Assembly: GCF_000413435.1 (NCBI RefSeq)
Contig: NZ_KE340326.1
Location: 908,927 to 972,926 of the forward strand
Source: Campylobacter ureolyticus ACS-301-V-Sch3b
Lineage (GTDB): Bacteria; Campylobacterota; Campylobacteria; Campylobacterales; Campylobacteraceae
Length of the DNA: 64,000 nt
Direction: 5' to 3'
Every line of letters begins with the position of its first letter. Position 1 is the first letter of the stretch. A program made the position numbers and the translations under genes. The notes below the pieces were generated by a model. It ran no database searches, had not been told where the DNA came from, and saw only the letters and a program-made list of their open reading frames with translations. This document shows positions 36,129 through 44,921 of this stretch, one piece after another.

Positions 36129-36662
36129 ATGAAAACTTATGAAAAAAAAGCACTCTTTTTGGATAGAGACGGTGTTATAAATGAAGATTTTGGATATGTT
36201 TTTAAAATAGAAGATTTCAAATTTATAGATGGAATTTTCGAGATTTTAAAAGAGTTTAAAAAAAGAGATTTTTTAATCATCATTGTCACTAACCAATCAG
36301 GCATCCAAAGAGGCTACTACACTACAAAAGATTTTGAAATTTTAGCAGACTATATGAAAGCTGAGTTTAAAAAGCGAGATATAGATATAGATAAAGTTTA
36401 TTTTTGTCCTCATTTAAGTGGTTGTGAGTGCAGAAAACCAAACCCTGGAATGATTTTGGAGGCAAAAGATGAATTTGGTATAGATCTTTCAAAATCCTAT
36501 CTGATAGGCGATAAACTAAGCGATATCGAAGCTGGAAAAAATGCCGGAGTTAAAAATTTGTTTTTACTAAGCAAAGAAGAAAAGAGTGTAAATAGAGACT
36601 TTCATTGCATAAAAGAGCTTAAAGAAATGCTTAATTTTATAAGGAAAAAAGATGAAAAATAA
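36129..36662 (+). CDS. gmhB: D-glycero-D-manno-heptose 1,7-bisphosphate 7-phosphatase
   Basis: Removes the 7-phosphate in ADP-heptose synthesis for the LOS core. The 177-residue HAD-superfamily protein has the nucleophile motif DRDGVIN (D12, D14), the TNQSG motif, the GmhB zinc-binding loop CPHLSGCECRKPNPGM, and GDKLSDIEAG for Mg binding. It leads the gmhB-hldD-hldE-gmhA operon and overlaps hldD by 11 bases. It lacks a ribosome site and may be translated from a leaderless mRNA. Confidence 0.95.
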   Translation: MKTYEKKALFLDRDGVINEDFGYVFKIEDFKFIDGIFEILKEFKKRDFLIIIVTNQSGIQRGYYTTKDFEILADYMKAEFKKRDIDIDKVYFCPHLSGCECRKPNPGMILEAKDEFGIDLSKSYLIGDKLSDIEAGKNAGVKNLFLLSKEEKSVNRDFHCIKELKEMLNFIRKKDEK

Positions 36663-37632
36663 AAAGATAGTTATAACTGGCGGAGCTGGTTTTATAGGTT
36701 CAAATTTGGCAACTTATTTTGAAAATTTAGACGCTGATGTTTTAGTTGTGGATATTTTTAGAACTGGTGAGAGATTTGATAATGGCAACTTAAAGAGTTT
36801 TGGTCACTATAAAAACTTACTTAAATTTGGTGGCATGGTTTTAGAGGGCGATATAAATGATGAAAAAACTCTTAAAAGTATTGCCAAATTTAAACCTGAT
36901 GCAATTTTTCATGAAGCTGCCATCTCTGATACTACGGTAAATGATCAAAGCATGATGATAAAAACAAATTTAAATGCCTTTGCAAAGCTTCTTGAAATTT
37001 GTAAAAAAATCGATGCAAAGATGATTTATGCAAGTTCAGCGGCAACTTATGGAAACGCCAAAAGTCCGCAAAAAATTTGGCATAGTGAAGAGCCTAGAAA
37101 TGTCTATGGTTTTTCAAAACTCATGATGGATAAACTAGCTTTAAAATATCACGAAAAAATTCATTGTATTGGGCTTAGATATTTCAATGTTTATGGTGAA
37201 AATGAGTTTTTCAAAGATAAAACTGCCTCTATGGTTTTGCAGTTTGGACTTCAAATTTTAAATGGGCAAAATCCAAGGCTTTTTGAAGATAGTGATAAAA
37301 TAAAAAGAGATTTTGTCTATATAAAAGATATTGTTGCGATTAACCACTTAGCATTTTTATCTGATAAAAGTGGAGTTTATAATGCTGCTACTGGAGTTGC
37401 AAGAAGCTTTCAAGAAATTGTTGATATCTTACAAAGCGAGCTTAATACAAATTTAAAATGTGAATATATCAAAAATCCATTTATCAAACAATATCAATTC
37501 CACACACAAGCTGATATTTCCCTAAGTAGACAAAATCTCTCTTATGAGCCTAAATTTAGCCTTGAAGATGGAATTAAAAGCTATATCCCTGAGATTAAAA
37601 AAATATATGAAAGTATAAAAAATGAAGCCTAA
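36652..37632 (+). CDS. hldD: ADP-glyceromanno-heptose 6-epimerase
   Basis: Converts ADP-D-glycero- to ADP-L-glycero-D-manno-heptose, the donor used by the core heptosyltransferases. The 326-residue short-chain dehydrogenase has the NAD(P) loop TGGAGFIGSN and the YxxxK pair in NVYGFSKLMMDK, with YFNVYGENEFFKDKTASM matching HldD. It overlaps gmhB by 11 bases and hldE by 11 bases. Confidence 0.96.
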   Translation: MKNKKIVITGGAGFIGSNLATYFENLDADVLVVDIFRTGERFDNGNLKSFGHYKNLLKFGGMVLEGDINDEKTLKSIAKFKPDAIFHEAAISDTTVNDQSMMIKTNLNAFAKLLEICKKIDAKMIYASSAATYGNAKSPQKIWHSEEPRNVYGFSKLMMDKLALKYHEKIHCIGLRYFNVYGENEFFKDKTASMVLQFGLQILNGQNPRLFEDSDKIKRDFVYIKDIVAINHLAFLSDKSGVYNAATGVARSFQEIVDILQSELNTNLKCEYIKNPFIKQYQFHTQADISLSRQNLSYEPKFSLEDGIKSYIPEIKKIYESIKNEA

Positions 37633-39019
37633 GATTTTAGTTATTGGCGATTTGATGATAGATCACTATCTGTGGGGCGAGTGCGATAGAATTTCCCCTG
37701 AAGCGCCTGTTGCGGTTGTTGATATTAGGAGCGAAAACAAGCGTCTAGGCGGAGCCGGAAATGTAATGGCAAATTTAAAAGCTCTTGATTGTGATGTTGG
37801 TGTGATGAGTGTTGTTGGCGATGATGAGTCTGGCAAAGATATAGTTTTAATGCTTGAGAATATGGGTGTAAAGATTGAGAAAATATTAAAAGAAAAAGAT
37901 AGAAAAAGTGCTCATAAAACTCGTATTATGGTAGTTCATCAGCAAGTTATAAGGTTTGATAAGGAAAGCAAAGATGATATTTTGGAAAGTTCCAAAGATG
38001 AGCTTTTAAACTCTTTGAAAAATATCATCAAAAACTACGACGCTGTTTTGTTGAGTGACTATGCAAAAGGCGTTTTAAGAGATGATTTTTGTAAGCAAAT
38101 CATAAAAATAGCAAATGAAAACTCTAAATTTATCTTGATAGATCCAAAAGGAAGTGACTACTCCAAATACAAAAATGCAACACTTCTAACACCAAATTTA
38201 AAAGAGGCAATGCAAGCTTTAAAGATGAAAATCGATGATGAACCTTCACTAAAATTAGCCCTAAAAAGACTTAAAGATGAGCTAAACTTAACATATTCCA
38301 TCATAACTCTTTCTGAAAGAGGTATTGCACTATACAACAACGATGAAGTAAAAATCATACCGGCAATTGCAAAAGAGGTTTTTGACGTAACTGGTGCTGG
38401 AGATACGGTGCTTGCGACTTTAGGATATGCTTTGTCAAATAAAATGGATATAGTTTCTGCTCTTAGTCTTGCAAACAAGGCAGCTGCTGTCGTGGTTGGA
38501 AAAGTAGGAAGTGCGACTGCTAGTTTAGATGAAATAGAAAAATACTCCAAATCATCATCAAGCACAAACTTGGAAGAAAAAATAAAGAGCCTAGATGAAA
38601 TTTGCCAAATTCTAAAAAATAGTGATAAAAAGATAGTTTTTACAAATGGTTGCTTTGATATTTTGCACGCTGGTCACATTAAGTATCTAAATAAGGCAAA
38701 AAAACTTGGAGATATTTTGATAATTGGACTAAATTCTGATAGCTCTGTTAAAAGGCTAAAAGGAAAAACTCGCCCTATAAACTCACAAAACTCAAGAGCC
38801 CTACTTTTGAGTGCTTTGGAATTTGTGGATTTTGTGGTGATTTTTGATGAAGATACACCTTTAAATTTGATTGAAAAAATTCGCCCTGATATTTTGGTAA
38901 AAGGGGCTGATTACGCTGGCAAAGAAGTTATTGGAAGCAACATTGCAAAAGAGGTTGTTTTGGTTGATTTTGAAGATGGTTTTAGCACGACAAATATCAT
39001 AAATAAAATAAAAGGATAA
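37622..39019 (+). CDS. hldE: Bifunctional heptose kinase/adenylyltransferase
   Basis: Phosphorylates D-glycero-D-manno-heptose 7-phosphate at C1 and later adds AMP to the 1-phosphate. The 465 residues contain an N-terminal ribokinase-like domain (about 1-310) with GGAGNVMANL and the anion-hole motif DVTGAGDT, and a C-terminal cytidylyltransferase-like domain (about 335-465) with FTNGCFDILHAGHIKYL containing the HxGH motif. Both halves look intact. It is followed by gmhA two bases later. Confidence 0.97.
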   Translation: MKPKILVIGDLMIDHYLWGECDRISPEAPVAVVDIRSENKRLGGAGNVMANLKALDCDVGVMSVVGDDESGKDIVLMLENMGVKIEKILKEKDRKSAHKTRIMVVHQQVIRFDKESKDDILESSKDELLNSLKNIIKNYDAVLLSDYAKGVLRDDFCKQIIKIANENSKFILIDPKGSDYSKYKNATLLTPNLKEAMQALKMKIDDEPSLKLALKRLKDELNLTYSIITLSERGIALYNNDEVKIIPAIAKEVFDVTGAGDTVLATLGYALSNKMDIVSALSLANKAAAVVVGKVGSATASLDEIEKYSKSSSSTNLEEKIKSLDEICQILKNSDKKIVFTNGCFDILHAGHIKYLNKAKKLGDILIIGLNSDSSVKRLKGKTRPINSQNSRALLLSALEFVDFVVIFDEDTPLNLIEKIRPDILVKGADYAGKEVIGSNIAKEVVLVDFEDGFSTTNIINKIKG

Positions 39020-39021
39020 AA

Positions 39022-39591
39022 ATGAAAGAGATGATTCTAAGGGAGATTGACTCACATTTAAAAACAGCAAGTGAGTTTAAAAATAGTTTGCTAGATACAT
39101 TAAATAGGGCTTGCGAAATGGTTATTGAAGCTATAGAAAACGACTCAAAGGTTTTTTTATGTGGCAATGGTGGAAGTGCAGCAGATGCCCAACATATAGC
39201 AGCTGAGCTAACAGGGCGATATAAAAGCGAAAGAAATCCCCTTCCTGGCATTGCTTTGACAACTGATACATCGGCCCTAACAGCCATTGGCAATGACTAT
39301 GGATTTGACTATGTCTTTGCAAGACAGCTTGCAGGGCTTGGGCGAAAAGGCGATATTTTAATTGCGATTTCTACAAGTGGCAATAGCAAAAATGTCATAA
39401 ATGCTTTGGAGTATGCAAAGAAAAATGGTATAAAAACTATTGGATTTAGTGGAAAAGGCGGTGGAAAGATGAATGAGTATTGTGATTTAAACTTAGTCGT
39501 TCCATCAAATGATACCGCAAGAATTCAAGAGATGCATATTTTTATGGGACATACTATTTGTCAAGCGATTGATGATGCTATGAAAAATTAA
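39022..39591 (+). CDS. gmhA: Phosphoheptose isomerase
   Basis: Converts sedoheptulose 7-phosphate to D-glycero-D-manno-heptose 7-phosphate, the first step of the pathway. The 189-residue SIS-domain protein has LCGNGGSAADAQH with the catalytic region, AISTSGNSKN and the family end QEMHIFMGHTICQAID. It completes the set of four heptose genes and converges on waaF with a 14-base overlap. Confidence 0.97.
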   Translation: MKEMILREIDSHLKTASEFKNSLLDTLNRACEMVIEAIENDSKVFLCGNGGSAADAQHIAAELTGRYKSERNPLPGIALTTDTSALTAIGNDYGFDYVFARQLAGLGRKGDILIAISTSGNSKNVINALEYAKKNGIKTIGFSGKGGGKMNEYCDLNLVVPSNDTARIQEMHIFMGHTICQAIDDAMKN

Positions 39592-40516
39592 AATTTTTAT
39601 CTATGCATTCTATTACCATTTTAGGAGTTAGGTTTTTCATGCATTCATGAGTTTTTAAAGGACATTCTCTTTTCATACAAGGCATACAGTCTAAATTTAA
39701 ATGCAGTATTTTAGCCTTTTGATTTTTATAAGGAGATGTTTCATTAAATTTAGTTGGTCCAAAAAGTGCTATCGTAGGAACTTTATAGCTAGCTGCGATA
39801 TGCATAGGACCGCTGTCATTTGTGATAAATAAAGAAAGTCCAGCTATGTTTTGGCACAATTCTTTAATAGATGTCTTTGCGCATAAATTTTTATGATTAA
39901 TTTTATTTTTTGATAAAATATTAGAAATTTCATCGCATATTTTTTCTTCGTTTTTGCCACCAAAAATTATAATATCATATTTATCTTTAAGTGCGATCCC
40001 AACTTCTGCAAAATACTCTGGATACCATCTTTTAGCACTTCCATAACTTGCTCCTGGATTTAGTCCAAGTGTTGGTTTTTTAAAAACATTTGGCTTAAAA
40101 TATAATTTTAATTCATCATTTTTTACTTTTATTTCTAAAAAATCATTTATAAATTTTTCATATTTTTTAGCTTGATGTGTTGCTTTTATATTTTTATTAA
40201 AAATAATTTTTTTATTAGCTTTTAAAAATAAAAAGCCAAATTTTGTTGCAAAATGACTTCTAAAACTTATTGCAATGTCAAATTTTGGTAAATTTACAAA
40301 AGTTTTTGCTAAGTTGAAAAGTCTGCATTTAGTTTTTTTACTATCATCAATTATAATTTTTTCTAAGTTTGGATGTTTTGTAAAAAGAGAAGTTGAGGCA
40401 AAAGAGCCAAAAAAAGTTATTTTTGCATTTGGGAAATTTAAGGTTATATTTTCTATGGCTAAAGTGCTCATTACAGCATCACCTAGCCAGGTTGGAAGCT
40501 CAATAAATATTTTCAT
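39578..40516 (-). CDS. waaF: ADP-heptose:LPS heptosyltransferase II
   Basis: Adds the second heptose to the LOS inner core at the cytoplasmic face of the inner membrane. The 312-residue GT9 protein begins with the WaaF-type ELPTWLGDAVMSTLA and carries LGLNPGASYGSAKRWYPEYFAEVG-type sequence (ends quoted LGLNPGAS and KRWYPEYF) and the donor motif DSGPMHIAAS. It is the second gene of a leftward pair, overlapping the GT4 gene upstream by 17 bases. Its place beside gmhA matches the end of the C. jejuni LOS locus. Confidence 0.93.
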   Translation of the reverse strand: MKIFIELPTWLGDAVMSTLAIENITLNFPNAKITFFGSFASTSLFTKHPNLEKIIIDDSKKTKCRLFNLAKTFVNLPKFDIAISFRSHFATKFGFLFLKANKKIIFNKNIKATHQAKKYEKFINDFLEIKVKNDELKLYFKPNVFKKPTLGLNPGASYGSAKRWYPEYFAEVGIALKDKYDIIIFGGKNEEKICDEISNILSKNKINHKNLCAKTSIKELCQNIAGLSLFITNDSGPMHIAASYKVPTIALFGPTKFNETSPYKNQKAKILHLNLDCMPCMKRECPLKTHECMKNLTPKMVIECIDKNFNFS

Positions 40517-41531
40517 AAATTACCTTCATGGTTAAGCTTGCATTATTTTCTATGCTAAAATTTTTAGCTTTTTGTATATTTTCTTTACTCTGTTTTTCAA
40601 ATATAGATTTATCATCAACAAATTTTTTAATTGTGTCTAAAATTTTAAAATCTGTTGGATGATTCATTACAAATTGATCATCTAGAATTTCACTTGCACC
40701 ATTTTGCTTTGTTGTAAAACACACACATCCATAACTTAACGCTTCCAATATAACATTTGAAAACGGTTCATAATGTGTTGGAAAGATAAAAAAATCACTT
40801 GCTTCATAAAACCTTGATACGTCTTTTCTAGATCCTAAAAATATTGCATTTATTCTTAATTTTAATGCTATTTTTTTATATTTTTTTATATTTTTATCAT
40901 TTCCAATAATTATGGCATTATAATTATTTGGAAATTTTGATAAAATTTCTAGAAATTCCCTTACCCCTTTTCTTTTAAAGCCACTTCCAACAAATAAAAA
41001 CAAAGGCTTTTTTTCATCTAAACTAAATTCTTTACAAATTTGTATTTTTTTATTTGATTTATTAACTATTTCTGGCAAATTTACACCATTATAGATTGTT
41101 ATAATTTTATTTTTGTCTATGTTATATGTTGAGATAATTTGTTCTTTTATCAAATTTGAATTTGTAATGATTTTTTTTGAATTTTCAAAGCATTTTTTTT
41201 CAAGATATGGATAAACAAAATTTAATGGATTAAACCACCAAAATTTTTTTAATTTTCTATATGCTTTATGAACTCCATCTCCGGCTCTGTAAATGTCTGC
41301 GCATTCAACTCTTTCAAGACTAAAATAAAACTCATCATCTTTTTTTTCTTCGCAAACTTGGTTGTTAAATTTTAAAGCTTTTTTCCATGAGCTAATTTTT
41401 TGATTTCCTTTAAATGAACGAATTTCGCTATTTATATCACTATTTTTTAGAGCATTTGCTAGTCTTTTTAGATAGTTTTCAGCCCCGCCAATTGCATTTG
41501 GATTGGTCCGTAAGAATATTATTTTTTTCAT
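40500..41531 (-). CDS. GT4 glycosyltransferase, WaaG-like
   Basis: A 343-residue GT-B fold retaining glycosyltransferase likely acting on the LOS core. The N-terminal acceptor domain begins FLRTNPNAIGGAENYLKRL and contains ECADIYRAGDGVH, resembling the WaaG glucosyltransferase region. The C-terminal nucleotide-sugar domain has LFVGSGFKRKGVREFL and the EX7E motif in EPFSNVILEALS. It is co-transcribed with waaF and divergent from the ligase gene. The donor sugar is not predictable. Confidence 0.85.
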   Translation of the reverse strand: MKKIIFLRTNPNAIGGAENYLKRLANALKNSDINSEIRSFKGNQKISSWKKALKFNNQVCEEKKDDEFYFSLERVECADIYRAGDGVHKAYRKLKKFWWFNPLNFVYPYLEKKCFENSKKIITNSNLIKEQIISTYNIDKNKIITIYNGVNLPEIVNKSNKKIQICKEFSLDEKKPLFLFVGSGFKRKGVREFLEILSKFPNNYNAIIIGNDKNIKKYKKIALKLRINAIFLGSRKDVSRFYEASDFFIFPTHYEPFSNVILEALSYGCVCFTTKQNGASEILDDQFVMNHPTDFKILDTIKKFVDDKSIFEKQSKENIQKAKNFSIENNASLTMKVIYENIY

Positions 41532-41602
41532 GGAAGTTATTTTAGCATAATTTATAAGTTTTTAAGAATTTAACCATATAATTAAATATTTACAATTAGG
41601 AG

Positions 41603-42904
41603 ATGGTTTTGGCTAAGGCGATGAAAGGTGAATATGTTCAATATTTAAAATTATTTTTTTTTAGCGTTTATATTTTTGTTTTGCCTATAGCTCACACAGC
41701 TGCAATTCAAAGCTTTTCTTCGGTTTTATTTTTGCTATTATTGGCTATTACGGATTTTAAAAAGGTTGATTTTAAAAATCTTTTAAAAATTAAGTGGCTT
41801 TTAGTTATATTGTTTGCATTTATTGTTTTAGCTTATTTATCGTTGTTCTATTCGATTGATATAAAATTAAGCTTAAAAGAGGTAAATAAAGAACTTGTAA
41901 GAAATGTCCTTGTTATGATTGTAGTGTTTTTATTTTTTAGCACCTATTCTATAGATAAAATTACGCCTTATATTTATTCTATCATAGCAATTTTATTTAT
42001 TCACACTATTATAAATTTATATACTTGGTATTTAGCCGATTTTAGTTTTAATGTTAGAACAGGTGGGTTGTTAGATGGCTATATAAATAAAGGCGGTGGT
42101 GAGAGATTTGCTATTTGGACTAGCTTTGCAATATCTGCTTCTATAGCAATTTTTTTATATAAAAATAAATTTATAGGAGCTATATTTTTTATTTTATCCT
42201 TGCTTAGTATGTTCTCCACTCAAACTAGGGCTGGATATTTAGCAGCAATTTGTATGATAGTTTTGATTGCTTTTACAACTATAAAATCTCGCCTAATAAA
42301 GGTTTTAACTATTTTATTTTTTATAATTTTTATAATTGGAGTATATTTAAACTCACATAACTTTAGTTATAGATATAATCTTAAGGCATCAAATGACTAT
42401 ATAGCCTTAATGAAAAAAGCACCAAATGAAATGGGTGAAGAATATAAAAAATTAAATCTAGATTATTCTATCTCATCTCGTATTTCTATGTGGAAAGCTG
42501 CTATTATACATAGCTTAGATCATCCTTTTGAGCCAACTGGCTACGGTAGATTTTTATATGGTAAAAATATTGTAAAACTAAACTCAAAAGAAAATCAACC
42601 TTTTGCAGTATATTCACAAGTGCATAATGAATTTATTGGAATGCTGTTTTCTTTAGGAATTTTTGGATTAATACTGTTTTTATCTTTTTGGATTTATTTT
42701 TTAAAAAAAAGTTATAGTCTTATAAAAAACAGTATTAACAATGCTACTTCAATGTTTGGCTTTATGATGTTTTTTGGCGGTATTGGATTTATTGTAAATT
42801 TGTGTTTTGGAAGTTTTTTTGGAGATACAGAAGCAAAATTTTTTTATATGATGTTTGGAATAATTTTAGCAATTTCAATTAAAAATTGTATAAAAAATTT
42901 TTAA
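41603..42904 (+). CDS. O-antigen ligase (WaaL)-like membrane protein
   Basis: A 433-residue membrane protein with about twelve hydrophobic helices and one larger periplasmic loop (about 255-330). The Wzy_C signature region holds STQTRAGYLA, where the Arg is typical of WaaL/Wzy enzymes. It could ligate undecaprenyl-linked glycans to the LOS core or polymerise repeat units. It starts the rightward LOS operon, preceded by TTAGGAG at about 41595-41601. Confidence 0.8.
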   Translation: MVLAKAMKGEYVQYLKLFFFSVYIFVLPIAHTAAIQSFSSVLFLLLLAITDFKKVDFKNLLKIKWLLVILFAFIVLAYLSLFYSIDIKLSLKEVNKELVRNVLVMIVVFLFFSTYSIDKITPYIYSIIAILFIHTIINLYTWYLADFSFNVRTGGLLDGYINKGGGERFAIWTSFAISASIAIFLYKNKFIGAIFFILSLLSMFSTQTRAGYLAAICMIVLIAFTTIKSRLIKVLTILFFIIFIIGVYLNSHNFSYRYNLKASNDYIALMKKAPNEMGEEYKKLNLDYSISSRISMWKAAIIHSLDHPFEPTGYGRFLYGKNIVKLNSKENQPFAVYSQVHNEFIGMLFSLGIFGLILFLSFWIYFLKKSYSLIKNSINNATSMFGFMMFFGGIGFIVNLCFGSFFGDTEAKFFYMMFGIILAISIKNCIKNF

Positions 42905-42948
42905 ATTGTAAAAATATTTTTTCATAAAATAAAAATTAGAGGATATTA

Positions 42949-43881
42949 TTGAAAATTTTACTAATAAGAAACGACAATATTGGTGATTTAGTATGTACCA
43001 CGCCAGCGATTGAAGCTATAAGAAAAAAGTATCCAAATTCTAAAATCGATATAGTGGTAAATAGCTTAAACTCTTTTGTTGTTAAAAATAATCCTTTTTT
43101 AGACAGAATTTATATTTATACCAAAACAAAGCATAAAGATAAATTTTTAGATAAGATAATAGCTTTTTTTAAAAAAGGAGAAATGTTATATGAAATAAGA
43201 AAAGAAAAATATGATATTTGTATTATTTTTAGAAGCTCATATTCAAAATATGCCGGACTTTTTGCAAAAATTTCAAAAGCTAAAAGAGTAATTGGGGTTG
43301 ATGAAAACAAAGAAACAAATTTTATAACTGATAAAATTCCTTATACTAATATAAATGAAGCAAAAATTTGTTTTGAAATTTTAAAGCCTTTAGAAATTTA
43401 CTATGGCGGAGAAAAAACTTTTTTAAATTTTAGTATAAAAAATGAAAAATATAAATATTTTATTTTTTTTCATGTTTCATCTAGAGTCAAAAAAAATAAA
43501 ATAAGTAAAGATAAAATTTGTGAAATTTTAAAATTTCTAAAAACAAAATATAATAATATTATAATAACAGCAGAAGATGATAATTTTGCTAATGATATAT
43601 CAAAAAAAGCTAGTGTAAAATATCTAAAAACAAATAGTTTAAATGAATTAATTTCTTATTTGCAATTCGCTAAGTTTTTAATTACGCTAGATGGTGGCAT
43701 TGCACATATAGCTCCAGCAATTGGCGTAAATACATTGATAATTTTTGGAAAAACAGATATGAATCGTTGGAAGCCGATATATACAAATGCAAAATGTATA
43801 GCTTTGCAAGATGAAACAAAGCTAGCTGAAAATGTAGATAATAAGTTAATCTTTGATACGATTTTGAAGGAATTTTTATGA
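42949..43881 (+). CDS. GT9 heptosyltransferase-family protein
   Basis: A 310-residue GT9 protein with the N-terminal NDNIGDLVCTTPAI, whose Asp is the likely general base, and the donor site LDGGIAHIAPAIG. It begins at TTG 42949 after GAGGA. Very AT-rich and lysine-rich, as are its neighbours. It precedes the next GT4 gene with an ATGA overlap, so it belongs to the rightward LOS operon. The sugar may be heptose, but the family also includes other transferases. Confidence 0.85.
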   Translation: MKILLIRNDNIGDLVCTTPAIEAIRKKYPNSKIDIVVNSLNSFVVKNNPFLDRIYIYTKTKHKDKFLDKIIAFFKKGEMLYEIRKEKYDICIIFRSSYSKYAGLFAKISKAKRVIGVDENKETNFITDKIPYTNINEAKICFEILKPLEIYYGGEKTFLNFSIKNEKYKYFIFFHVSSRVKKNKISKDKICEILKFLKTKYNNIIITAEDDNFANDISKKASVKYLKTNSLNELISYLQFAKFLITLDGGIAHIAPAIGVNTLIIFGKTDMNRWKPIYTNAKCIALQDETKLAENVDNKLIFDTILKEFL

Positions 43882-44921
43882 TAAATATTTTAGAACTTGA
43901 AAGCTCCCTTGGTTTTGGTGGGCAAGAACACAGAACCCAAAGAGTTATAAACGGACTTGATAAAAAAAAATTTAAAGTATTTTATGGGCTTAATAAAGGT
44001 TCAAAAAGTCTTTTAAAAGATATTGATTGTGAGTTTGTCGAGTTTAATTTAAAAAAAGTTTATAATCTTTTTGAGATTATAAAAATATGCAAATTTGTTA
44101 AAAAAAATAAAATTGATATCATATCAACTCATTCAGGAAAAGATGGGATAATTGGGGCTATTGTTGGAAAGATATGTAAGATTAAAGTTGTAAGAACTAG
44201 GCATCTACAACTTCCTATAACTTCACCTTTTACATATAATTTAAATACAAAAGTTGTAGGTGTTTGCCAAGCAGTTTGTGATGACTTGATAAAAAGAGGC
44301 GTTAAAAAAGAGTTAGTTACAAGAATATATACAGGCATTGATACAAATAAATATACGCCTAATTTTAGTATAAATTTAAAAAAAGAGTTTAGTTTAAGTG
44401 ATGATACTGTTTGCATAGTCATAGTTGCTGTTCTTAGAGCTGCTAAAAACCATAAGCTTTTAATAGAGGCCTTTAATGAGTTAAATATAGAAAATAGTGC
44501 TTTATTTATAGTTGGAGATGGGCCACAAAAAGAAAATTTACAAAATTTGACAAAGGATAAAAAAAATATTTTTATGCTTGGCAATAGAAATGATGTAAAT
44601 GAATTTTTAGGTTCAATGGATATATTAGTTCTTCCATCAAATATGGAAGCAATTGGCGGAGTTGTTCTTGAGGCATCAAGTTGCGAAGTTGCTACTATTG
44701 CAAGTAATGTTGGTGGACTTGGTGAGTCTGTTTTCGATAAAAAAAGTGGATTACTTTTTGAAAATGGAAATAAAGAAGAGTTGAAAAAAGCTCTTAAAGA
44801 GTTGATTTTAAATAAAGACTTAAGAGATAGATTTGCAAAATTTGGAAGAGAATATGTGATTAAAAACTTTAGTATTGAGAAGATGATTAAAGATACGGAA
44901 AAATTATATGAGTCTTTATGA
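43878..44921 (+). CDS. GT4 glycosyltransferase
   Basis: A 347-residue retaining glycosyltransferase. The N-terminal ESSLGFGGQEHRTQRV forms the acceptor/phosphate loop, TRHLQLP lies in the middle and the C-terminal domain has LFIVGDGPQKENL and the EX7E-containing LPSNMEAIGGVVLEASS. It contains an A9 tract at 43962-43970 in the reading frame. It shares ATGA with the GT9 gene before and overlaps the next by 14 bases. Donor and acceptor are unknown; LOS outer core is likely. Confidence 0.85.
   Translation: MINILELESSLGFGGQEHRTQRVINGLDKKKFKVFYGLNKGSKSLLKDIDCEFVEFNLKKVYNLFEIIKICKFVKKNKIDIISTHSGKDGIIGAIVGKICKIKVVRTRHLQLPITSPFTYNLNTKVVGVCQAVCDDLIKRGVKKELVTRIYTGIDTNKYTPNFSINLKKEFSLSDDTVCIVIVAVLRAAKNHKLLIEAFNELNIENSALFIVGDGPQKENLQNLTKDKKNIFMLGNRNDVNEFLGSMDILVLPSNMEAIGGVVLEASSCEVATIASNVGGLGESVFDKKSGLLFENGNKEELKKALKELILNKDLRDRFAKFGREYVIKNFSIEKMIKDTEKLYESL

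Noticed and set aside
38158-38565. 135-codon minus-strand frame inside hldE
   Set aside because: It lies wholly opposite a clear hldE domain junction, has no ribosome site and low-complexity Ser/Ala composition; it is an antisense shadow.
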